From the NCBI GenBank assembly GCA_016200915.1, contig JACQDV010000066.1, positions 1 through 64,000 of the forward strand: a DNA stretch of 64,000 bases, in the 5' to 3' direction. This DNA is from Sphingobacteriales bacterium (GTDB lineage: Bacteria; Bacteroidota; Bacteroidia; Chitinophagales; Chitinophagaceae). Shown here piece after piece: positions 16,755 to 26,461 of the stretch (position 1 is its first letter; every line of letters begins with the position of its first letter). The translations under genes and the position numbers were made by a program. Below the pieces are notes generated by a model. The model saw only the letters and a program-made list of their open reading frames with translations, did not search any database and was not told the DNA's origin.

Positions 16755-19700
16755 TTATTTGTTTGCTGAAAGCCACTCAATGGCCTTTGCTGTTACGTTT
16801 TGGGCAATAGCCTCTGGTTTATCGGTGGTACCTCTTACATCAAACTTGCAGAGGGTTTGATTGTTTTTGCGAATATTGACTTTTAGCAGAATGTCAGAGC
16901 CGGTTAAAGTGTAGCGTCCGCTCAAATTATAAGCATCCGTTGCTGAATAGGGCAGGTAAGAGATTTTGCTATCCACAGCACGAACTGATATATCGGAAAG
17001 TATATTATCCACCAGTTTATTCATACCTAAGTTATCCGCAGCAATATCTTCATCGCTGTTTTGAAAATTGCTGGCAGCAAACACAGGCTTTTCATTTGGT
17101 AAAACAATTTTATTTCGTACTTCATCATCCACAACACCAATCGAAAAATTCGTTGTACTTACCAATTGTGGTTGTTGCTGGCCACCGTTTACAGCTGCAA
17201 TATTGCTGACTGTTTTTTCTGCCGCATCAAACCAACGATATACGCTGAGATATTTTCTGTCCTCTAATACTTCCGGTTGTTCCTTTATGGCTTTCAACAA
17301 AGAGTAAGTGAGCAGTCCCTGTGAATATTTACCCATTTCATAAGCATATTGATTACTGGCCGAAGCAGAAAGAATAAATAATCCTGATTTATTATTCAGC
17401 TTTTCAACCGCTTTAATTTGTTCAGCTTTTTCATCATCACGTGCAACTAAATATTTCTGATCATCATTACCAATTTTTACCAGGTCTTTAATTGCCTGTC
17501 CGCTGTTACAGGCATCAAATACCAGTATTCTTTTTTGTGCTTTCATTTTAGATGGCTGAATCCAATCTGTTAACTCCTGCATACTGATGCCCACATCACT
17601 TATAGCAGAAGTAACTGTTTCTTTAGAAGCATCGGCCGTTAAAAAGAAAAACTGGTTTTTATCTTTATCCCATTTGCCATGACCTGCAAAGAAGATCAGC
17701 AAAATATCGTTGGGCTGTGCTTTCACTCCAATATCATTAATTATTTTTCTTATACTGTTCTTTTCCGGGAACAAATCGTGCCCTTCAGCCGTATGAAGCT
17801 TGTAAACAAACACATGATTTTTATCATCTGTATTCAATAATTTTTTTGCACTCATTTCTATAGCTCCGGCAATATCATTGGCATCTTTGGCAGCATAGCG
17901 CAAGTCAAGTTCTGTTCCCTTATAATCACTTACGCCAACAACCACTGCATATAAATTAGGGGCAGTTTTAATAGTCACAGGAACACCTTGTTCTTCCACA
18001 ACTGTTGAACGACTGCTGATATCGTTGGAGGCAGTTAGTGCTTTTACATTAATACTGTTAGTCTCTCCGGGAACAAAATATTTTTGAATAGCTTTTTTAT
18101 CTACTTTCAATAAATATTCGTTTCCATTTTTCTGCAAATCTTTACTTGTCAATCGTAATGACTCTATATTATTTACAGATATAATAACATCGCCCAGGCC
18201 ACCACGTCTTGAAGTAATTTGAAACTGGTAATTATCTTTAGTTTCTTCTTTTGTTTCTACCAGTGGAATTAAATTACAAACGTTTAATTCTGCCAGCGTA
18301 GGTGCATTAATGGTATCACCTTTCATGATTCTTTCTGCGAGGTTGGGCACCCAGAGCTGGTCCTTCACCTGGTCAAGATCAATTATTTCATCTCTGCATA
18401 CATAGTATAATTTTTTTCGGGCATCTTCTGTACCGTCATAACGACCATATTCATCTGTCAACAGATAGCTGCCATTTTCGAGAGCATAATAGGTATAAAG
18501 AATTTTACCGGTAACAGTACTCCAGATTTTTAATTGTTTGTCGGGTGCTTCAGTTAATATGTATTTACCATCTTCACTAAAATCAGCAAAACTTACAGCC
18601 CCGGGCAGAGTGAATAAAAGTTTATTGGAATAAGACTCATATAACGCAGAGCTGTTGTCACAAGAAATCAATACTTTTTGCCCGTCTGCACTTATGGCCC
18701 ATCCGGGTAACCAGTTAGTACAATTATTTTCTACGGAAATAACTTTACGAAAGGTTTTTGAATCCCAAATAGTAATAAATCCTGTTAATGCATCAAAATA
18801 TTTAAAGCTATCAGAAAAACCAGTTCGAATATAACTTCTGGGCAGAGTGGAGTCTTCCACTTCAAAAACCGGTTTACCTGTTGCTAAAGAAATAATATTA
18901 ATTAAACACGAGTTTCTTGCATTGCCTGTTTCAGCTACAACAGTATCTTCTTTAATAACATCTTTGTTAACAGCCGTATCAGTATTATCTAATTCTTTTT
19001 GCAGATCGTCCCACATTTTGTCTAATTGCTTTGAATTAATATAGGCATTTCCACTTCCCCAAATTAACAGACTGTCGTTCTTACCGAAGGCTACAGATTC
19101 AGGGCTGCCATATTTACAAAAAACCTGGTGAACTAAATCCCCGCCAGCGGCACTCCAAATACGTAACAGACTATCGCCAGTGCGGTAACCAGCTATAAAT
19201 TTTTTTGTATTTGAGATAGTTACGGTTGGGATATAATTCATTTTTCCCTTAAGTGAGACTGTGTCTTTTCCGGTAACGACTTTCCAAATACCGGTTAAGG
19301 TATCTAAAAAAGAATAAGGTTTTATTATATTACTTTCATCTTTACCTTTTTCTAAACCATAGCTTGTATCATACGAAGAAGTGAATTTACCCCCGGATAT
19401 ATCCCATGAATATTTTCCTGCATTACCTGATGTTGTGTAAATAAATTTACCATCGTTACTGAAATACTGGTTTGGCTCAAAGGAGATATTGCCTTTAATA
19501 AGATGGATCCGTTCCCCTTTTATATTATAAAGTGTTGCAACCCCTTCGGTAGTTTTTAATATATATCTTCCATCAGGGTCCGTATAAAATACCGGCACAT
19601 AATTGTAATTGTTTTCTTTTATTTGTCCTGTTTTGTTGTATTGATTTCCTGTAATGGTGTATATATAAAAGCCTGTTGAAGTTGAGACAAACAAATGATT

Positions 19701-20675
19701 ACCGGAATTATCAAATTCTACCTCTTTAATATTTCCATCAGGGACAGGCCCTTTAAGTAATGTAGTTTTATGAAGTAAAACTTCCGTTATTGCGGGAGCA
19801 AAGTTTTTATTATCATTTACATCAGTATTTAAACCTATTCCGCTTTCCCGCATAGGATCATATTTACTGGCGGTAAAAAGATAACGCATATTTGCGCTGA
19901 ACTTTGGTTTCATAAATAAGGAACCGTACAGAACCGATTCAAACTTTTTTTTCCCGTTTGATATGTCTAATATTTCAAATCCATGCTCTGTTAACAGGTA
20001 CAGGTATTTGTCATCTGGCGAAAATTTAATTGAATGTTTATAACCAATCCGTTCTATCAAAAATTTCCCTTTTAGCTTATGTGATGTAATATCCCAAACA
20101 AAAAGACTGTCGCCATAAGTTGTGATAGCAGCTACTGTTTTTTTATCGTTACTAACAGCCCCTTCATCAAATGGGTTAGCATCCGAATCTGTAGCTTTTT
20201 CGTTAACCGTATAGTCAAGTTTGCCTGTTTCAACTTCCCATACCTTTATACTTTCTCCATCCAGTATCATCATTTTCTTTTTAACAACAGACGCAAGCCA
20301 ATGGATATTTTTTGTAAAACGTTTTTCTGTATTATAATTTATTTTTTCTTCCCCGCTCTTTATATCCCAGATTTTAATATTACCATCTTCATAAGACGAG
20401 GTTATTAAATAATTACCGTTGTCAATAAACAAAAGCTGGGTAATTGCTGCTTTGTGGCCATATAAAGTTTGAAACAAGCGACCTGAGCTGATATCCCAAA
20501 TTTTGATTGTATTATCATCTGCAACCGTAACAAGCAGTTTGCCATTGGGGCTAAAACATGCATCAGCAATCTCTCCGGTATGCCCAACAGGAACTACTAA
20601 CCTCAGTTGCTGGGCAATTGAGCAAAATGTAATGTGTAGCAAAAAAATGATAATAAAGCATGATTTAAATCGCAT
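16755..20675 (-). CDS. exported WD40-repeat / caspase (peptidase C14) fusion protein
   Basis: From the ATG at 20675 the protein has 1306 residues with a signal peptide (MRFKSCFIIIFLLH, cleavage near SIAQ). An upstream in-frame start would bury the signal, so I reject it. Residues about 25-780 are WD40 propeller repeats (blades ending IKIWDI, LKIWST). Residues about 915-1170 are a caspase/metacaspase domain: VVVGVSDYKG strand 1, catalytic His in FFAGHGKW near 995 and catalytic Cys in VFDACNSGQ near 1053. A C-terminal domain of about 130 residues is unrecognised. Export implies action outside the cytoplasm. Such fusions have known relatives in Bacteroidota, but substrates are unknown. Confidence 0.85.
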   Translation of the reverse strand: MRFKSCFIIIFLLHITFCSIAQQLRLVVPVGHTGEIADACFSPNGKLLVTVADDNTIKIWDISSGRLFQTLYGHKAAITQLLFIDNGNYLITSSYEDGNIKIWDIKSGEEKINYNTEKRFTKNIHWLASVVKKKMMILDGESIKVWEVETGKLDYTVNEKATDSDANPFDEGAVSNDKKTVAAITTYGDSLFVWDITSHKLKGKFLIERIGYKHSIKFSPDDKYLYLLTEHGFEILDISNGKKKFESVLYGSLFMKPKFSANMRYLFTASKYDPMRESGIGLNTDVNDNKNFAPAITEVLLHKTTLLKGPVPDGNIKEVEFDNSGNHLFVSTSTGFYIYTITGNQYNKTGQIKENNYNYVPVFYTDPDGRYILKTTEGVATLYNIKGERIHLIKGNISFEPNQYFSNDGKFIYTTSGNAGKYSWDISGGKFTSSYDTSYGLEKGKDESNIIKPYSFLDTLTGIWKVVTGKDTVSLKGKMNYIPTVTISNTKKFIAGYRTGDSLLRIWSAAGGDLVHQVFCKYGSPESVAFGKNDSLLIWGSGNAYINSKQLDKMWDDLQKELDNTDTAVNKDVIKEDTVVAETGNARNSCLINIISLATGKPVFEVEDSTLPRSYIRTGFSDSFKYFDALTGFITIWDSKTFRKVISVENNCTNWLPGWAISADGQKVLISCDNSSALYESYSNKLLFTLPGAVSFADFSEDGKYILTEAPDKQLKIWSTVTGKILYTYYALENGSYLLTDEYGRYDGTEDARKKLYYVCRDEIIDLDQVKDQLWVPNLAERIMKGDTINAPTLAELNVCNLIPLVETKEETKDNYQFQITSRRGGLGDVIISVNNIESLRLTSKDLQKNGNEYLLKVDKKAIQKYFVPGETNSINVKALTASNDISSRSTVVEEQGVPVTIKTAPNLYAVVVGVSDYKGTELDLRYAAKDANDIAGAIEMSAKKLLNTDDKNHVFVYKLHTAEGHDLFPEKNSIRKIINDIGVKAQPNDILLIFFAGHGKWDKDKNQFFFLTADASKETVTSAISDVGISMQELTDWIQPSKMKAQKRILVFDACNSGQAIKDLVKIGNDDQKYLVARDDEKAEQIKAVEKLNNKSGLFILSASASNQYAYEMGKYSQGLLTYSLLKAIKEQPEVLEDRKYLSVYRWFDAAEKTVSNIAAVNGGQQQPQLVSTTNFSIGVVDDEVRNKIVLPNEKPVFAASNFQNSDEDIAADNLGMNKLVDNILSDISVRAVDSKISYLPYSATDAYNLSGRYTLTGSDILLKVNIRKNNQTLCKFDVRGTTDKPEAIAQNVTAKAIEWLSANK

Positions 20676-20737
20676 GCTTAAATTTTTCGTTAAGGTAGCA
20701 CAAGTAAACTGCAACTGCAATACCCTGTTATGGGTAG

Positions 20738-22771
20738 TTATTTTCGCATGTCATCTAATTTCTTCTGCATCAAAAACATTTCATCTCTTAATCTTGCCGC
20801 TTCCATAAAGTCTAAATCACGGGCAGCTTTCTCCATTTCTTTCTTTGCCTTATTGATTGCTTTTTCTAATTGGGGAATAGTAACATATTCTTCCTGTTCT
20901 TCTGCTGCAACTGTTACCATATCGCCTTCTACTAAATACGGAGATTTTTTATCATAGCCTTTAATATCTAACACAGAAGTTTGACCCAGGATTTGCTCAA
21001 TCGATTTCTTAACTGTAGTTGGAGTAATACCGTGTTCAATATTGTAAGCAATTTGTTTTTCCCGGCGGCGAATTGTTTCATCCATTGTCCGCTGCATACT
21101 GTAAGTGATCTTATCAGCATAAAATATTACCAGTCCGTCTGCATTTCTTGCAGCACGACCAGCGGTTTGCGTTAAAGATTTTTCATTACGTAAATAACCT
21201 TCCTTATCAGCATCGAGAATAGCAACTAATGATACTTCCGGTAAATCCAACCCTTCCCGCAATAAGTTTACTCCTACCAGTACATCTATTTCACCTAATC
21301 TTAATTGTCTTAATATCTCCACCCGATCCAATGTATCTACTTCACTATGGATATATTTTGATTTGATATTGATACGGTGCAAATATTTATCCATCTCTTC
21401 AGCCATGCGTTTAGTAAGTGTAGTTACTAATACACGATCGCCTTTCGTAACACGTTTATCAATTTCATCTAATAAATCATCAATCTGGTTTACACTGGGT
21501 CTTACTTCTATTGGAGGATCTAACAAACCGGTTGGTCTTACTACTTGTTCCACAACTACACCACCACATTTTTCTAATTCATAATGATCAGGAGTAGCAG
21601 AAACAAAAATGGTTTGATTGAGTAAGGTTTCAAACTCATGAAAATTAAGTGGACGGTTATCTAATGCACTGGGCAAACGAAAACCATAATCCACCAACAC
21701 CATCTTTCTGCTACGGTCTCCACCATACATACCACTCACCTGCGGAATGGTTTGATGGCTTTCATCTATCACACATAAAAAATCTTTTGGAAAATAATCC
21801 AGCAAACAGAAAGGTCTTGTACCCGGAGTTCTCCTGTCAAAGAATCTTGAATAATTTTCTACTCCATTACAGTAACCCAGCTCACGTATCATTTCAATAT
21901 CAAAATTCACCCGTTCACTCAATCGTTGTGCTTCAATATATTTTCCAACTGATTTAAAATAATCTACCTGCCTCGCACATTCATCCTGCATCTCGGCCAG
22001 GATTTGCTGCATCATATCTCTTGGAGCAATATATAAGTTGGCGGGAAAGATAGCAGCATTCTGCACTTCCATAATCCTTTTGCCAGTACTTAATTCTAAT
22101 GTCTCTATCGTTTCAATTTCATCACCAAAGAAAGCAATACGATATCCATAATCAACATAAGGAAGATTGATATCAATGGTATCTCCTTTCACCCTGAATG
22201 TTCCTCTTCCAAATTCTCCCTGGCTCCGGTTGTATAAAGCATTCACTAATGAATGAAGAAATCCTTGTCGTGATATAACCTGCCCTTTTTCAATACGGAT
22301 AACATTGTTTGCAAATTCAGTTGGATTTCCAATACCATAAATACAACTCACACTCGCCACTACAATAATATCTCTTCTGCCACTCAGCAATTCTGCTGTT
22401 GCCTGCAAACGAAGTTTATCTAACTCTGCATTAATGCTTAAATCTTTTTCTATATACACATCTCTCACGGGCATGTATGCCTCTGGTTGATAGTAATCAT
22501 AATAAGAAACAAAATAACCCACTGCATTCTCCGGAAAGAATTGTTTGAACTCACCATACAACTGCGCCACCAATGTTTTATTATGAGTAAGCACTAATGT
22601 TGGCTTCTGTACATTTTGAATAACATTGGCGATGGTAAATGTTTTACCACTGCCAGTAACACCCAATAATGTCTGGTACTTTTCATCATTCACTAAACCT
22701 TCCGTCAGTTGACGAATAGCTTCCGGCTGATCACCTGCCGGCGAATAAGGTGCATGTAATTTGAATGGCAT
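20738..22771 (-). CDS. uvrB: UvrABC excinuclease subunit B
   Basis: The 677-residue UvrB is the damage-verifying helicase-like subunit of nucleotide excision repair. Walker A GVTGSGKT is at residues 37-44. The beta-hairpin with YYDYYQPEAY follows near residue 90, then DESHQT (motif II), TAGRAARN (motif VI) and a C-terminal UVR domain (LEKAINKAKKEMEKAARDL). Length matches the family (about 670). ATG at 22769-22771 with the family-typical MPFKLHAPYSPAGDQP. An intrinsic terminator of the upstream gene lies directly before it, so uvrB has its own start of transcription. Confidence 0.96.
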   Translation of the reverse strand: MPFKLHAPYSPAGDQPEAIRQLTEGLVNDEKYQTLLGVTGSGKTFTIANVIQNVQKPTLVLTHNKTLVAQLYGEFKQFFPENAVGYFVSYYDYYQPEAYMPVRDVYIEKDLSINAELDKLRLQATAELLSGRRDIIVVASVSCIYGIGNPTEFANNVIRIEKGQVISRQGFLHSLVNALYNRSQGEFGRGTFRVKGDTIDINLPYVDYGYRIAFFGDEIETIETLELSTGKRIMEVQNAAIFPANLYIAPRDMMQQILAEMQDECARQVDYFKSVGKYIEAQRLSERVNFDIEMIRELGYCNGVENYSRFFDRRTPGTRPFCLLDYFPKDFLCVIDESHQTIPQVSGMYGGDRSRKMVLVDYGFRLPSALDNRPLNFHEFETLLNQTIFVSATPDHYELEKCGGVVVEQVVRPTGLLDPPIEVRPSVNQIDDLLDEIDKRVTKGDRVLVTTLTKRMAEEMDKYLHRINIKSKYIHSEVDTLDRVEILRQLRLGEIDVLVGVNLLREGLDLPEVSLVAILDADKEGYLRNEKSLTQTAGRAARNADGLVIFYADKITYSMQRTMDETIRRREKQIAYNIEHGITPTTVKKSIEQILGQTSVLDIKGYDKKSPYLVEGDMVTVAAEEQEEYVTIPQLEKAINKAKKEMEKAARDLDFMEAARLRDEMFLMQKKLDDMRK

Positions 22772-22775
22772 AAAT

Positions 22776-22810
22776 AATAAAAGGGGATATGCAATTTAGC
22801 AAATCCCCTT
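22776..22810 (-). terminator. intrinsic terminator of the M28 peptidase gene
   Basis: An 8-bp stem (22781-22788 AAGGGGAT with 22803-22810 ATCCCCTT) followed on the minus strand by a U-rich run. It lies between the M28 stop (22832) and the uvrB start (22771). Confidence 0.75.
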
Positions 22811-22831
22811 CATAATATAATTGAATAACTG

Positions 22832-25039
22832 TTATTTGATTGTTTGCAGGTAGCTGCTGAATTTATTAATGGCAGCAGCCGTTTGTTCAACCATATCCTG
22901 TGCTTCTTTCCAGTTGCGTTGTTCGATTGCTTCACGAATGCCCGGTAATGTTTTTACTCCATATCCCGTATAAAAACCAGGGGCATAAATTGAATGTTTG
23001 TACCAGCCTCTTCTTGGAAGTCCATCGGGTAATAATAAATTTTGCTCTGCCTGGTAAAGTTGTATGTTGATTTTATTTTTCTGATCCTGCGTTAATGCAG
23101 CGTTATCTAATTTTGAAGACAATGCTGCGGCAGCTTTTTCCAATAAATTAACAGCATTCTCTAATGGCGCAAAATTTAAATAGGGCACCTCATCTTTAGG
23201 TTTAGGTGCAACAAATATTTTGGTTGGATCCGCAGCTAATGTATAATACTTTTCATTCAGCAACTTATTTTCTACAAGGGTAGTTTCTCTCATTTCATTG
23301 GTTGTTTCTATTAATTCTTTTGCATACCCGGAAATTTTCTTTGCCACTGTTCTAAAATCAAAGGGTAATAATTCTGCATCGGCCATTCTTAGTGTAACAC
23401 GGCCTGTTGTTTTTGCCTGTACCACACCATATACCAATCCGGGGTCTTTAAATCTTGTGTACATATCATAAGAATCATAAATTGAGTGGTATTCGCCACC
23501 ATCACCTTCACCTCCATAACCAATATTTAAAGATGGTATGCCAAGATGCTGAATGAACGGTGAGTAATCAGAACCAGATCCCATCGCTCCCATTTCAATC
23601 ATCTTCTTTTCCATCAAATCCTTCTTTGCTTTCACTGAAGATGCGTCTGCAATATTATTCGCTATTGCTCTTTCTCTTACTGTAACATTTGTTTCAGGAT
23701 CAATAATTGTTCCTGTTAATTCGTTAAAGAAATTTTCCAAACCCTGCGAACCTTCTACTCCTACAAATCCTCTTTCTGTTCCATCTGAATTAATATACAA
23801 AACAACTTTTTGTTTCAGTTCATTGGCATGATATTCCACCCATTCTGTTGATCCGATCAAACTGGGTTCTTCACCATCCCAAGCTCCATAAACAATAGTA
23901 CGTTTAGGTTTCCATCCTGTTTTTGCAAGCTCACCAATTGCTCTTGCTTCTTCCATCATGGCAGACTGGCCGCTTAATGGATCGCCTGCACCATTAACCC
24001 ATGCATCATGATGATTTCCTCTCATCACCCACTGATCGGGGTATTCACTACCGGTGAGTTTGGCAATTACATCATAGCATGGAACAATTTTCCAATCGAA
24101 TTCTAATTTCAAGTGAACCTTTGCTTTTCCGGGACCAACATGGTAGGTAAGTGGTAAGGCGCCTCTCCAGTCTGGTGGAGCTACAGGACCGTCCAGCGAT
24201 TCTAATAATGGTTTCGCATCGGCATAACTGATGGGGATTACCGGTATCTTCAAAAGATTGGTTGCATCTTTTCTGTCTAAACGCTTTGCATCTTTGGTTG
24301 CGCCTTCATTTGGTGTTAATGGATCTCCGGGATAAATCGGCATATCTTCTACTGATCCCCTCTGTGCTCCATTTTCGTTTCTGAATGGGCCTTTAGGATA
24401 AACATCACCCTGGTAATAACCATCGTCTTTGGGATCAGAATAAATAATGCAACCCAATGCTCCATGTTCCTGCGCTACTTTTGGCTTTATACCTCTCCAG
24501 CTTCTTCCGTATTTTGCTATTACTATTTTACCTTTTACATCAATACCCATTTTTGCTAACTGATCATAATCTGCAGGTACACCATAATTCACAAAAACCA
24601 GATCACCTGCAACATCTCCATCTGCACTCCACGCATTATAAACCGGTAATTGTTCATTTACCTGTCCGGAAGTAGCATCTTCTTTCAATGCCGGTTCTTT
24701 TAATGATGCAGTAAATTTTTTTGGGCCGGTCATTTCAAGCAATCTTGTTTTGGGAGTTGGAAACAAAACATAAAATGTTTCTATCTCTGTTTGATATCCC
24801 CAACTCTTAAACTTGTCTGCAATGTATTCCGCCACTGCTTTACTGCCCGGTGAACCTAAATGATGCGGGCGGGAGGACATTTGTTTTAAATAGTCCTGTA
24901 CATTAGATGCTTTTAATTGGTCATCAAATTTTTTTTCTAATGTTAATTGATCCGCTGATGTTGTTGAAGAAAACCCTTTTAACTGAGATTGTGCGGTGAT
25001 GCTGATAAAACCGCATAACAATAATAGAAGAGATCGCAT
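22832..25039 (-). CDS. secreted M28 peptidase, glutamate carboxypeptidase II type
   Basis: The 735-residue metallopeptidase has a signal peptide (residues 1-18, ending TAQSQ), a PA domain inserted at about 115-320 (GDLVFVNYGVPADY, KGKIVIAKYG), the M28 zinc core and a C-terminal transferrin-receptor-like dimerisation domain. Zinc ligands are visible: His/Asp in GNHHDAWVNGAGDP, the bridging Asp, Glu-Glu in WDGEEPSLIG, Asp in YINSDGT and His in YHSIYDSYD. The domain order equals human PSMA-type carboxypeptidases. It probably trims C-terminal residues from periplasmic or extracellular peptides. It is third in a tight mgsA-GNAT-M28 run (11-bp gap). Confidence 0.88.
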   Translation of the reverse strand: MRSLLLLLCGFISITAQSQLKGFSSTTSADQLTLEKKFDDQLKASNVQDYLKQMSSRPHHLGSPGSKAVAEYIADKFKSWGYQTEIETFYVLFPTPKTRLLEMTGPKKFTASLKEPALKEDATSGQVNEQLPVYNAWSADGDVAGDLVFVNYGVPADYDQLAKMGIDVKGKIVIAKYGRSWRGIKPKVAQEHGALGCIIYSDPKDDGYYQGDVYPKGPFRNENGAQRGSVEDMPIYPGDPLTPNEGATKDAKRLDRKDATNLLKIPVIPISYADAKPLLESLDGPVAPPDWRGALPLTYHVGPGKAKVHLKLEFDWKIVPCYDVIAKLTGSEYPDQWVMRGNHHDAWVNGAGDPLSGQSAMMEEARAIGELAKTGWKPKRTIVYGAWDGEEPSLIGSTEWVEYHANELKQKVVLYINSDGTERGFVGVEGSQGLENFFNELTGTIIDPETNVTVRERAIANNIADASSVKAKKDLMEKKMIEMGAMGSGSDYSPFIQHLGIPSLNIGYGGEGDGGEYHSIYDSYDMYTRFKDPGLVYGVVQAKTTGRVTLRMADAELLPFDFRTVAKKISGYAKELIETTNEMRETTLVENKLLNEKYYTLAADPTKIFVAPKPKDEVPYLNFAPLENAVNLLEKAAAALSSKLDNAALTQDQKNKINIQLYQAEQNLLLPDGLPRRGWYKHSIYAPGFYTGYGVKTLPGIREAIEQRNWKEAQDMVEQTAAAINKFSSYLQTIK

Positions 25040-25050
25040 GAAGTTTATTT

Positions 25051-25557
25051 TTAATCAGCTCTCAATTTAACCCAAACATATTCATCCAGCAAAAGATTGT
25101 TTTTAATAACTGCTTTTTTGTGAATAGCCTCGAGGTGAAAACCATTTTTCTCCAATGCCTTCATTGAAGCTTTATTATATTCATAAACATCTGCATATAT
25201 TCTCACCACATCCGGATATTCTTTCCAAATAATTGATTCTAATAATGCGATGGCTTTAGTAGCGACGCCATTATTCCAGAAAGGCTCACCTATCCAGTAA
25301 CCTATTTCCATATTGCAGCGATATACATCTTCTTTGGGAACCATACCAATGCTGCCGGCAAATTTTCCGTCAACTTCAATCACATAATTTAATACAGGCT
25401 TAATCCCAACATTCAGCTTCAACCATTCATCCGCATCCTTATCAGTATAAGGATAGGGCAACCGGTCACGAACATTATACCATATTTTTTTATTATTAAC
25501 TAACTGGAGTAATGCTGCTTTATCTGCCTTCTTCCATTGCCTGATCTTTACAATCAT
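25051..25557 (-). CDS. GNAT-family N-acetyltransferase
   Basis: The 168-residue protein is a RimJ/RimL-type acetyltransferase. It shows the acetyl-CoA loop in a YWIGEPFWNNGVATKAI block (Gln/Asn-x-x-Gly-x-Ala signature), the IRIYADVYEYNKASMKALEKNGF segment typical of motif B, and a terminal EYVWVKL strand. It may acetylate an N-terminal amine or small molecule. Substrate unknown. It starts 3 bp after mgsA and ends 11 bp before the M28 gene, so the three are probably co-transcribed. ATG at 25555-25557. Confidence 0.82.
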   Translation of the reverse strand: MIVKIRQWKKADKAALLQLVNNKKIWYNVRDRLPYPYTDKDADEWLKLNVGIKPVLNYVIEVDGKFAGSIGMVPKEDVYRCNMEIGYWIGEPFWNNGVATKAIALLESIIWKEYPDVVRIYADVYEYNKASMKALEKNGFHLEAIHKKAVIKNNLLLDEYVWVKLRAD

Positions 25558-25560
25558 TCA

Positions 25561-26007
25561 TTATACTTTTCGGTTGAGATAAGTACTGTAGTCGGTGATG
25601 ATCGTTTCATATTCGGTATGCATTAACGGAGACGTTAAAAGGAAATCAGCAGTAGCCCGGTCGCAGGCAATTAAAATATTCCAGGTTACAGCAACTCTTA
25701 ATAATGCTTTAATATCCGGATCATGCGGTTGCGCTTCCATGGGATCCCAGAAGAAGATCAGTGCATCAATTTTTCCTTCAGCTATTTTGGCGCCAATCTG
25801 CTGATCGCCTCCCAAAGGGCCGCTTAATAATTTATTCACCGGCTGGTCTAAAGCATTTTCCAGCAGGGTGCCGGTTGTGCCCGTTGCATACAGTTGATGT
25901 TTGGCTAATGTTGTTTTGTTATACAGTGCCCACTCAATCAACTCCTGTTTTTTATGATCGTGTGCTACCAGGGCTATGCGTTTGCGTTTATTTAGTTTTC
26001 GGTTCAT
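25561..26007 (-). CDS. mgsA: methylglyoxal synthase
   Basis: This 148-residue enzyme converts dihydroxyacetone phosphate to methylglyoxal and phosphate, a bypass that relieves sugar-phosphate stress. ALVAHDHKK (start of the fold), YATGTTGTLL (phosphate loop), SGPLGGDQQIGA with catalytic Asp, and FFWDPMEAQPHDPDIKALLR match E. coli MgsA almost position by position. The ATG at 26005-26007 is chosen over a TTG one codon earlier. It heads a probable three-gene operon. Downstream sugar flux genes are absent, though pfkB lies elsewhere in the window. Confidence 0.93.
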   Translation of the reverse strand: MNRKLNKRKRIALVAHDHKKQELIEWALYNKTTLAKHQLYATGTTGTLLENALDQPVNKLLSGPLGGDQQIGAKIAEGKIDALIFFWDPMEAQPHDPDIKALLRVAVTWNILIACDRATADFLLTSPLMHTEYETIITDYSTYLNRKV

Positions 26008-26151
26008 CAAAAAAAATTTATTCTTTTATATGCTAAAACTAAACAACTAACCTGATAAAATTATTAAATATAATTTTTACTGTTATTGCTGGTCGCTGCT
26101 GATCGTCGCCTGACCGCAGGTGTTCGGAAGATTTGTAATTGCCTGATGCCG

Positions 26152-26173
26152 TTGTTGGTCGCCTGACCAACAA
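26152..26173. terminator. TTGTTGGTC/GACCAACAA hairpin
   Basis: A perfect 9-bp stem (26152-26160 with 26165-26173, loop GCCT) followed by TTTT on the plus strand. It lies about 30 bp beyond the HicA-like stop. On the minus strand the run after the stem is AACGGC, so as a terminator for the HicA-like gene it is weak. The rest of 26008-26205 contains further GC-rich imperfect repeats but no gene. Confidence 0.4.
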
Positions 26174-26205
26174 TTTTACCGGTAAGTTTGACCACGACAA
26201 AAAAA

Positions 26206-26439
26206 TTAATCAGCTAATTCTAATTCAGAATGTGAAGGCAAATCTGTAAGTAGTAATTTTTGATAATGTATATAAATTTCTTCGTAGTCTATTCTGTCAT
26301 GTTTTGATACGAATATATAATCTTTCATTGGCCCATTTTCAACTTTTATAACCCTTCCATCTTTTAATGGAGTAAGAGTACAACCGTACTTTGTTGTTAA
26401 TAATCTAAGGAATGATGAGCGTTTATAAAGTGTGGTCAT
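26206..26439 (-). CDS. small HicA-like partner of a HicB-type antitoxin
   Basis: From the ATG at 26439 the protein has 77 residues. A TTG five codons earlier is possible. The layout is a short helix (SSFLRLLTTKYG), then strands (CTLTPLKDGRVIKV, DYIFVSK), then a helix (YEEIYIHYQKLLL). This resembles the alpha-beta-beta-beta-alpha dsRBD fold of HicA toxins, but the catalytic His of classical HicA is not evident. It begins 22 bp after the HicB-like gene, which is the hicBA order. HicA is an mRNA interferase. Activity here is inference from fold and context, and the protein could be non-toxic or a different family. Confidence 0.5.
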   Translation of the reverse strand: MTTLYKRSSFLRLLTTKYGCTLTPLKDGRVIKVENGPMKDYIFVSKHDRIDYEEIYIHYQKLLLTDLPSHSELELAD

Positions 26440-26461
26440 TATCAGTGCGATCAACCGTAAA

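Noticed and set aside
16755-20675. Caspase-WD40 gene as part of an antiphage defense island
   Set aside because: It has a signal peptide and its neighbours are uvrB and an esterase; no other defense gene is visible.
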